Positions 55,745 through 64,000 of a stretch of DNA of 64,000 nt are shown here, in pieces (position 1 is the stretch's first letter; every line of letters begins with the position of its first letter). The stretch spans positions 1,697,825-1,761,824 of the forward strand of contig NC_133770.1 of the NCBI RefSeq assembly GCF_003597395.2, written 5' to 3'. Source of the stretch: Chelonoidis abingdonii (taxonomy: Eukaryota > Chordata > Testudines > Testudinidae). A model generated the notes under the pieces. It searched no databases. It was not told where the DNA came from and saw only the letters and a list, made by a program, of their open reading frames with translations. A program made the translations under genes and the position numbers.

Positions 55745-56000
55745 CTGCGGTGTGATCCAGTGGGGAGGGCGAATCAGGAGACCCCAGGTCTAGTCTGGGT
55801 TCTGCCACTCACCTGCTGAGTCACCCCGCCTCCCCCCACGTTGTGCCTCAGTTTCCTGTCCAGCCTTTGCCTATTTAGACCGTAAGCCCGTTGGAGCAGG
55901 GGCTGTCACTGACTGTGGAGTTGTGCAGCACCTAGCCCCAGGGGTCCCTGACTGCAGCTGGGGTCTGTACATGCTACCGTAATACAAATAAAAACAGCCC
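55745..56000 (+). mobile_element. MIR-type SINE with sauropsid tail
   Basis: 'tctgccactcacctgctgag' and 'tgcctcagtttcctgtcc' give the MIR core. 'agaccgtaagcccgttggag', 'gcagcacctagccccagggg' and 'gtaatacaaataaa' give the typical tail. Confidence 0.88.
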
Positions 56001-59000
56001 CCCCCAAATCCCTGTAGTTTGGCATGTTCCTCTCAGAGGCCCGCCCGTTAGGCAGCGCAGCCCTGGGAACGTGCCGCCGAGGGCTGTTGAACTCAGGTGT
56101 GTGCAGTGCTGGCCTCACAGCATTAGAGGGACGGGGGGTGGGGGAGGAGGTAATAGCTTCAATTGATGAGGGAGCAGCTTTCGAGCCGCACAGCGTCGTC
56201 TTCAGGTGTAACGGTTCCAGTGGCAGCCCAGGCCCAGCATCCTCCAGGTTGCTGCAATTCACTGGCATCACCTCCCTACCCCGCCGTGCTGGTGGGGGGA
56301 GGCCCAGGGCTCCCCAGCGTGCAGGGATGGCAGGATTGTGGCAGTGCTGCTGGGCGGGAGGGTTTTTGTGGCAGGGCTGTAAAATGGAGGTGGCCGATGC
56401 TATCACACTGCTGTGCCCCATTGCAGCATCCTGACACTGCCTGGTTACGGTGGGATTCAGCAGCTCTCCAGCCCTTCCACTCTGCAAACCACTTTGGTTC
56501 CTGCTGCAGCGTGTTGGGGGAGAGCTGGTGAGAGTTTCCTCAAGCCGTCGCCGGGGGCCTTCCTGGAGTGTTTCATTTCAAGGGACACCCCAAATCAAGG
56601 ACAGATGCAGCTGCAGCACTTAGAACAGGCCTGTAGCCCACAGTGCAATGCAAGGCCAAGGCCCCTCCCTGCTTCCCCGTCTGACTAGTTCCTGTGAGCT
56701 GGAAGCCGTAGGAGTGAGGTTACCCCAGCCACAAACTCTAACAGGGTCTGTCTTCCACCTACCAGTCAAACTCCTGGCTCTGGCTGCCTGGGACCCAGGG
56801 GAAATCCGCTAGCTCCCTCGTGATTTCCACAGTGCCATAAGTGGCCTCAGCGCTGGGCAGGGCAAGGCGAGGTCTGTGCCCAGAAGGGCTGGTAGATGCA
56901 CCAGGAGAAGACGAGAGAAATCACAACACGCAGAGAAGGGAGCAGCCCCTGGAGTTTGGCTAGACGGTCACAGGAACTAGAAATGGTGCTGCAGCATTGA
57001 CAGTGCGGATGAAGTGGGACTTGCAGCTGGGCCAGCCTAATTCTGGGCCGTTAAATTCAAGGGGAAGGATGCGGCCCAGGAAGTGGCTTGTGTAGAATGG
57101 GAGGATGCTGGGATTGACTTGCCAATTGCTGCGACTGCTATTAGCTGGGGGTTGTTGATAGCAGCGGCTGACACAGTAAGTCATTTATCAGAGCAGGACC
57201 AGACCAAGGAAATCAGGATTGCTCTGAGTGCATTTCAACATCGAAACCCTTGGCCTTGGGCCAGCCTGGCAGCTGGCTCCTGGGACGGCCAGGCCCTGAA
57301 CTGGGGCTGGATGGGTCTTGTACCCCAACAGATTGGGAGCTTCTAGACTGAATCACACGGATGCTGTAGATAGTCTTAAAATACATTTCCACAGGTCATT
57401 GCCATAACCCTGCACTCAGCAAACATAGCCTGCAACTTCGCCCTTCATAGCTACCTGCCCTCGCTAGTCAAAACTAGAACGGGGTGTGACTAGCAGGGCC
57501 CGGCTGTGATATGCTGTCTCGAAAGAGTGGCCACAGAGTGGATTCTTCGAACACTGCACTGGCCAACGGCCCTTTAAAAATGTCTTGTGGCAACTGATCA
57601 CCTTGTATTATATCTTCCAAACTGCAGTAACTCCACCTGCATGGTGCCCTCTCCATCCCAGAGAGAGCCACAGACTGCATCACCCCTGCACTGGGAGGAG
57701 ATGGGGTGCGTCGCTGGGAGTGCAGGGCTCCCTTCAATGGAAAGTGAAGAGGAAGAACTGACGTGATCTCTTCCATCACCCCATCCCCCAGTAGGCCTCC
57801 CGCAGGCCATGGGGTGAGAGCTCATCTCCCAGGAGCCCAACCCAGCCTCTGAGGGCCAACAAGGCCCCATAAATGCAGCCGCACCCTCATCTTTTGTATA
57901 TTTGTAAAACAACAACTTTGTGTTGGTGGCAACTGGCCGGGCTGGGGAAAAGCAGTGTTTGCATTTACTGTTCAGGGCAGGTGCTCGGCTACCAGGGGGA
58001 GAGTGAGACGTACAAACTGTGCCAGACCTTGCATGGCCCCTTGGGATGTGGCCGAGATGGGGCCTGACAGGTCTCTTCCTCTCAATTGTCCCCTTACTTC
58101 TGGGGCTCTGTGACACTTGAGGAATTGACCTCAAGGGCACCCGTAGGATATGAAGAGGTGGATGAATGAACCTGGGAGCTGTTCGTTGTCTCTGCTAAGT
58201 TGTAATTAGTGCTATTGTTAAGAGCCGGGTGCTGTATAAAACACAGATAGCTGCCCAGGCCCCGTCCCCAGGGGAGTGCATTGGACAGAAACACACGGGT
58301 GGAGCCAGAAGTGGCTATAACACAGTCCGTGTGGGTTTTGTTTACATAGGGCAGAGAGAAGGTGCGATGTCTGAGCAGTTATGAGGTCACACCAACCAGG
58401 TTGTGGGCAGGTTTTTGGTACTCTATACGTTACTGTTATGGCTGTGGTCCAGTCTAATGGCAATAATCAGAACCTGGTGCACTGTATGATCTAGATCCTG
58501 TTGCATCCTTTGGATCTGTATGCTAAAGTATTTATTGGATGAATGGCTACGTTTTCTATGTGCCAGAAGCACCCAAAACAGTTCTGATTGCAGCCCAGCT
58601 ACCTTAGAGTCTGAGAATTAATAGACTCTTTAGCTTTTATGGTGAATATTTTTTCTCTTAAATAAAGGTAAGTTGTATCGAATTCAACTCAGGGTAAAAC
58701 TCCCACCTTCACACAGGACTCGGACAAGGCGTATGTGCTCCTTAAAGAGCGCCTGTTTCAACGATCCATTGACCTAGTCTGGGTCATGGTGACGATTTCC
58801 CCCGCGTGAGCAAGGATAACACACCCCAGAGACGACATGGGAACTCGAGGGAGAAACACCAAATGGTGAAGGGCTGTTTCTTGTGTGAATTACTGTAACT
58901 TTAATAAAGAACCCAATATACACCCACAAATCGCTTCCTTAGCTCAAACTGCAGCCTCATCCCTGCTCCATTCCAGCTGAAATGATCTTTATCTGAGGCA

Positions 59001-59224
59001 GTTGTATTCTTTGCTGTGTCCTTGGGACTTACAGAAAAGTGCCAGGTGCGCTTGTAAGAACAAGTACCGCGTGGGAATAGTACTTGTGTATTTATAAGGA
59101 CAAGTACAAGTGCAATGCAAGTACTTTCAATTTCCGTATTCACTGCAGCTGTCTGTTCAATACATGGCCACTGACCGAAATAATATCAGCTCGTAGTGGA
59201 AGAGAAAGGAAAAGGGCAACCACT
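56001..59224. other. No gene recognised
   Basis: About 3.2 kb with scattered frames below 200 codons and no domain. AATAAA strings at about 58661 and 58902 have no associated exon. Confidence 0.4.
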
Positions 59225-59400
59225 GAAATTTTATTCATAAGAACGGCCACACCGGGTCAGCCCAAAGGTTCATCCAGCCCAGGGTCCTGTCTGCCGACAG
59301 TGGCCAGTGCCATGTGCCGCAGAGGGAGTGAACAGAACAGGGAATCAGCAAGTGATCCATCCCATTCCTGCCCCAGCGGCAGCCACACAAACCCTCGTGC
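59225..59400 (-). mobile_element. CR1 3' end, minus orientation
   Basis: 'cataagaacggccacaccgg', 'gtcagcccaaaggttcatcc' and 'gtctgccgacagtggccagt' are the complement of the CR1 subfamily seen at 16860-17170. Confidence 0.85.
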
Positions 59401-61119
59401 CCCCGCCCCCCAGCTCAGCGGAGGCAGGGAACACGGGCAGGGGGTGGGGGCACCCTGACAGGAGGCTCCTGCGAGCAGCTTGGCCAGGGGCAGCTCTGGG
59501 GGGGGAGAAGGGACAGGGGCAGCGGGTTGCAGACAGCTGCCGAGCAGTGGGAGGGGGGAAGGGACAGGACAGCCCAGCTCCGGCAGCGCCCCTCAGCAAG
59601 GTGCACCCCGAGTGGTCACCCAGCCTGGCCACCCCTAGGGCCAACCCGGCCTCAGCCCGAGGAGCTGGGTGAGGGCAGGTGACTTTGGCCCCCAGCCCTA
59701 GCAATCGGATCAGGATGGGGGGGGTAAATGAAGTGGGTGAGGCCTGGAGGCCACAGAAGGGGAAAGGCGGGTGCCCGGAGTGTGCGGGGACCTGTCCCAG
59801 GAGACCAGCGCACTACGGCCTGAGATTTACCAGCCTCCCAAGGAGCAGGAAGGATCCAGGGAGCTAAGGTGGGTCCCAGAGTCACTCTGGCAGGAGGAAC
59901 AATCAGGCTTTGCCTCCTTGGGGCTGGAGGCTCCTGGAGACGCCTGAAGTACTGAGGTGTCACATCGCCTCTGCGGGGAGTCTGGGGGTGGGGGAGGGGG
60001 TGTGGAGGGGTGCGAGGGGCCGGGGGCACACTTAAGGAGGTGGCACGTCCGGGCAGGGGCTGAGAGCATGCTCGGGAGGCCGAGATTGTTGCGTGGGGGG
60101 GACGGCAGGGTGGAGCCGTGGAGAGACCCTGCCCCCACAACATTGGTGGAGTCAGGGGTCCCAGCCTGAATTTGCTGGCGCCTGGGCACCGGGGCATACA
60201 ACTCCACCCGCCCGAGTAACCATGGAGCAGAGCTTAGGCACTTGCCAGTTAATCATCCATGGTGCTTCCTTTTCTGAGAACTGAACTTGGAAAAACCAGC
60301 TCTGGTAAATCCAGCTCCAAGCTGTTTCTTTCACTGGAGTTCTCTGATCAAGTATCCTCTACAGCCCTGGCGTGACTCCTAAAAAGAGAGAGAAAGGGGA
60401 AAGGGGAAACAAGTTAACTTGTAAGATCGAATCTGAACCATGTAAAAATTCCACTTTCTGTGAAAAGCCCCCAGAGCTCGTAGTGAACGGTTGTCCAGGC
60501 GCAGGGACCCACGACTCGGCAGGAAGATACCACGTTGGGTCTCCAAGCTGAATTAGCAGCCCCAAGGTCAGTGTTCTCTGTGGTGTTTGAAACTGGGGAT
60601 ACAACATTTGACGAGGACTTGTATCAGAGTGACTTGCACTGAAATTCTCATCAGCTGTTTGTTAGTAGAACTTGGTGTTTTACAGCCCAAAGTTTCTGGG
60701 GCATTTGCCCACTTGGCCAAGTTGTCAAAAGTGACTCGTGATGCTTGGGGGTCCAGCATCGACCCAAACTTCAGAGGAGCCCGATCTCAGAATGTGCTGA
60801 GCACCACCCTGGAAACCAGGCCCCTGTAGAGTGTCTTCAGTTGGGCCTCTGAAAGTGAGGCACCCACTGTCACTAGCCCACTGTGAAATCTTGGCTCAAT
60901 AGAACTTCATCCCCAGCTCGATAAGATCCAAGTTTAGAAGATGTGAGAAATACGGGTACCCAAACCTTAGGGAGGAGGGGGCCAGCCGTGGGTGAGTTTG
61001 GTGATCAGTAAGGACACCTGCGCATCTGGGGACTTCAGTCGGAAATTTTTATTACTTGTCTATTTTACCAGAATCGGAGGCTCACTGTTTTAGGTGGCTT
61101 CACAGACACATTAGAGATC
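59401..61119. other. No gene recognised
   Basis: GC-rich at first, then ordinary. Overlapping frames up to 181 codons (59652-60197, minus) are proline-rich and have no recognised domain. Confidence 0.4.
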
Positions 61120-61175
61120 CGGCGGCGCGCACACACCCGCCCACACACCACACACACGCTTGCGCACGCACCCCC
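61120..61175 (+). repeat. CA-rich microsatellite
   Basis: Imperfect (CA)n with CG interruptions, 'cgcacacacccgcccacac' onward. Confidence 0.9.
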
Positions 61176-62665
61176 TGCCCACAAGCTTAGTCTTATTTTT
61201 TTTAAAGATAAGAATAATATCAGTGTTGTTCACTGTGCGTGTGGGGGACTCCGGAAGGAAGCGTGAGGGGTGGGCGAGGACGCGGTGAGCTAGCTGGACA
61301 GGGCATTCCCAGAGCGGAGGGTATCACGGGAGCAGGCACGGAGCTGGTTTGGCAGAAGCGGATGAGTGGGCACTGAGACTGGCAGAGCTGGTGCTGCAGA
61401 GGGGCTGGCGGGTGACGTGATAAGCCCCAACTCAGGGATGCAGACAGGGCTGGCGTTATGCAGGGCTGTGACGGTGATAACGGAATAAGGGGTGCGGACT
61501 GGCTGTGACGGTGAGGACAAGAACTTTGAACCAATGCGGTGAAGTAGGGAAGAGCCAGTGGAGAGATCGGAAGAGGGAGTCGTCTGGTCAGAATGGCAGG
61601 CTGGGAAGGTTATTTTAGCAGCAGCGTTTTGTACTGGGGAGCAGTGATGTGTGTATGAAGGAGGCCAGAGAGGGGGAGGTTGCAGTCAGAGATGATCCGG
61701 GAGGACAAGAGATTTAGCGGTCAGGCGGTAGAGGAAAGGTTGGATCTTACAGACATTGTGGAGGCAGGAGCAGCAGGATTTGTCCATGGTCTGGGGGTGA
61801 GACCCAGAGGAGCTGTCTGAGGAGTGGTGAAACGTAGGACTGGGCAGTGAGAGAACGCAGAGAGCCAGAGCCACAGGGAGAGAGCGAGAGATGAAGCCAA
61901 GGCAGCAGGAGACAGGGGGACAATACATAGAACAGGCTGGTTTCACTCCCTGGCTCTGATGTCCTGTCGCCCGGCACTTTGTGAAGTGAATGACACCAGT
62001 GCACACTGGGGTGTGAAGCACTTTCATTCCACTGGCCAGTGCTTTCCAGCCCCTTTGCAGTGGGGTGAGTGACAAGGTGCAGGGCAGTGGGGCCCAGCCC
62101 ACAGAGCCTGCATTGGATGTGGTAAGAGGGCAGCAGTCAGGGAGGGGAACTGAGGAGGAGAGGATGCGCTTGCAGAGGAAGCAGAGGGAGGTGACTTTAG
62201 CAGCAGCGTTTGTGACAGACTGGAGGGGAAGGAGGTGAAAGCCATGAAGCTGCAGGTTTCCATACAGTCGTAGATATTGATACAGCCCCTTGGATAATAC
62301 CCACTCCTCAGAAATCCTCTGAGCCCCTCTCCAAGAGTCCAGCACAGAGGCATGTCAGGGGTGTTCTGGGGTGTGCCAGGGGTTGGAGGAAACATGACAG
62401 GGGCGTTCTTACTTCTCTGCAATGGCCCAGAGGAACCACTGAAGCAGGGCACAAGTTACAGCAGCCCTGAGGGTACGAGCCACTCCCCTGCACCAGCTGC
62501 GGTGCCAGGGGTGGGATGAGTCTGGCCATGGGCTGGAGCTGACAAGGCGGCAGAGAGGGTTAATTTGTACTGGTGTTATACAGGGAACAGTGACAAGTCA
62601 CAGCAGGAGCCTGGATGTGAAGCACTCTGATACCAAGGTGACATGTTCTGGGGATCCCCCGGAGC
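61176..62665. other. No gene; probable old interspersed repeat
   Basis: Repeated phrasing occurs at 61610-61690 and 62190-62260 ('ttttagcagcagcgtttt' and 'tttagcagcagcgtttgtga'), suggesting a dispersed or partly duplicated repeat that I cannot name. The 219-codon minus-strand frame lacks a domain. Confidence 0.4.
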
Positions 62666-62794
62666 CAGGGCCAGTACCAGCATCCAAGCATATGCTTGGG
62701 GCACCGCTTTTGAAGGGCAGCTCTTTTCAAGGGGCAGCACTCCAGCGTTTTTTTTTTTTCGCTTGGGCTGGCAAAAAACCTGGAGCTGGCCCTG
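62666..62794. mobile_element. Short hAT-type element
   Basis: Ends 'cagggccagtaccag' and the complement of 'ggagctggccctg'. Target copies are cccggagc (62658-62665) and cccagagc (62795-62802), 7 of 8 identical. Contains a poly-T run at about 62750-62759. Confidence 0.8.
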
Positions 62795-62802
62795 CCCAGA
62801 GC

Positions 62803-64000
62803 AGTCAGGGGGTCTGTCACCACCTGCCCTGTGACCATGGGGGCCTTACTGCTGTGTGACTCTGGCTCAGAGCCCTGGCACCAGTAGCCACCCACAGGCA
62901 TAAAGGTCTGACCCTGGCTTCCAGCAGCCTCGTTATCCCTGCAGACTGACCCCACCAGCCCTTCCAGTCCCAAGCGTCCCCAAATCCGCCTCCCCCGAGT
63001 TCTTCACCACCAGACCTGGGGCCTTTTCCCCTCTGGTTCCTCACCCCAAAGGCCTGAAACCAGCCCCCAGTTCTCAGTCACTTTGGGACACACCCCACAC
63101 CGTTTGCACACTAGAGACCCATCATTTGTCTCTCCCGGGGTTGTACAATGCGAGGGGCTGGGTCAGTCTTGTCTGGCTGGGGAGGCAGCTCCTCCCTGCC
63201 TGGCTGGCCACCACCCTGCTGGGATGGGGAGGTGAAGCTTTAGGAACCAGCTCTCTGCAAAGATGATACACAAATCCCTAAGCACAGTCTGGATCCATCT
63301 CGCACTGGGATTAGTAAATTCAGAACATCACAGGCTTTCAGAAAAGACCTCACTCAACGTTACTATACACAATAACATTGTGCACAATCAGTTGATTCTG
63401 TTGCTTATTCTTTGGGGTTCAGCCCCCCTGTTCTGCCCTTGGGGTGTCTGGACAGTGTGACACATGGTACAGGGGGCAGTATATGAACCTAGATATTAGT
63501 GGGGCAGTAGCTCTACAATAGTTAACGGTTGAACCTCTCTTACTGTTTAACAGCTGATTTTTCTAAGTGCTCTAAAATTGCACACCCTGTTCCCAAACCC
63601 CATGGTGTGGTTAACTGTTTGGAACAGCTCAGGCTGTTCTCTCTCCGGTGTTGTACCTGTATGATGCTCTGAACACTACAAATACCTGTAGAACTCACTC
63701 CAAATAGGTTTCCTGTCAGAATTTGCTGACCAGGCGCCTTTCCTCCCCTCCCCTCAAACACTGGCACACACAGAAACTGAAATCTGCTTCCAGCTGGTAG
63801 AAGCACTTATCTGATGTAGAAGAACCACATAAACCCAGAGCTGTTCTGAGAAATCCCCAGGAGCCTGAGAGACAGCACAGAAGTCAGAGTGAGCTGCAGG
63901 CTTGGAGGGAAGACCAGAGACCCATTCTCCCAGCGGAGCTGGCACTAGGTACACTGGTCTGTGTGCGTGGGCTGTAGATAGCACAGGCATGGGACGGCTG
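62803..64000. other. No gene recognised
   Basis: Nothing beyond short chance frames. Confidence 0.4.

Noticed and set aside
61686..62345. 219-codon minus-strand frame
   Set aside because: No domain, no splice context, and the region shows repeat-like internal similarity (61610-61690 against 62190-62260).

Overview
This is a vertebrate nuclear genomic window, most probably from a cryptodiran turtle. It has no bacterial gene organisation. It is full of CR1 non-LTR retrotransposon 3' ends, non-autonomous hAT elements and MIR-type SINEs. At 54182-54356 it carries a tRNA-derived SINE whose tail is a CR1 3' end, the arrangement described for the tortoise polIII/SINE family. Species cannot be named from the sequence.

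Two spliced C2H2 zinc-finger genes lie on the + strand. Gene 1 (coding exons 12602-15123) has an intact 127-bp KRAB-A exon, a 114-bp KRAB-B-type exon and a terminal exon with nine fingers, one of which has lost its last histidine. Its first exon was not found, though a CpG island at about 9555-10071 is a possible promoter. Gene 2 (about 34589-47941) starts in a CpG island at about 34110-35125. It then has an ATG-bearing exon, a decayed KRAB-A exon, and a run of symmetric phase-1 exons of 114, 114, 120 and 108 bp. Three of these exons carry psi-K-x-E motifs followed by acidic residues. The last exon holds eleven good C2H2 fingers and a broken twelfth. Exon phases chain exactly in both genes: 1239 nt in gene 1 and 2031 nt in gene 2 outside the gap, both divisible by 3. 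A 925-bp gap interrupts the gene 2 exon array.

The first 10.5 kb is duplicated and of poor base quality. Positions 1047-3157 recur as an indel-eroded copy at 4882-6827. Positions 3695-4830 are an inverted copy of 15788-16915, which lies downstream of gene 1. A 50-60 bp GC-rich minisatellite fills 7190-9540, and sequence just after the 25-bp gap at 10072-10096 repeats 6830-7270. Unpolished or falsely duplicated assembly is a serious possibility here.

The remainder (about 17-34 kb and 48-64 kb) is intergenic or intronic. It holds CR1 fragments, TA-flanked MITEs, hAT elements with 8-bp target duplications (several at TCTAGA-like sites, two of them abutting and one hosting a SINE), minisatellites, and no further gene that I could recognise.
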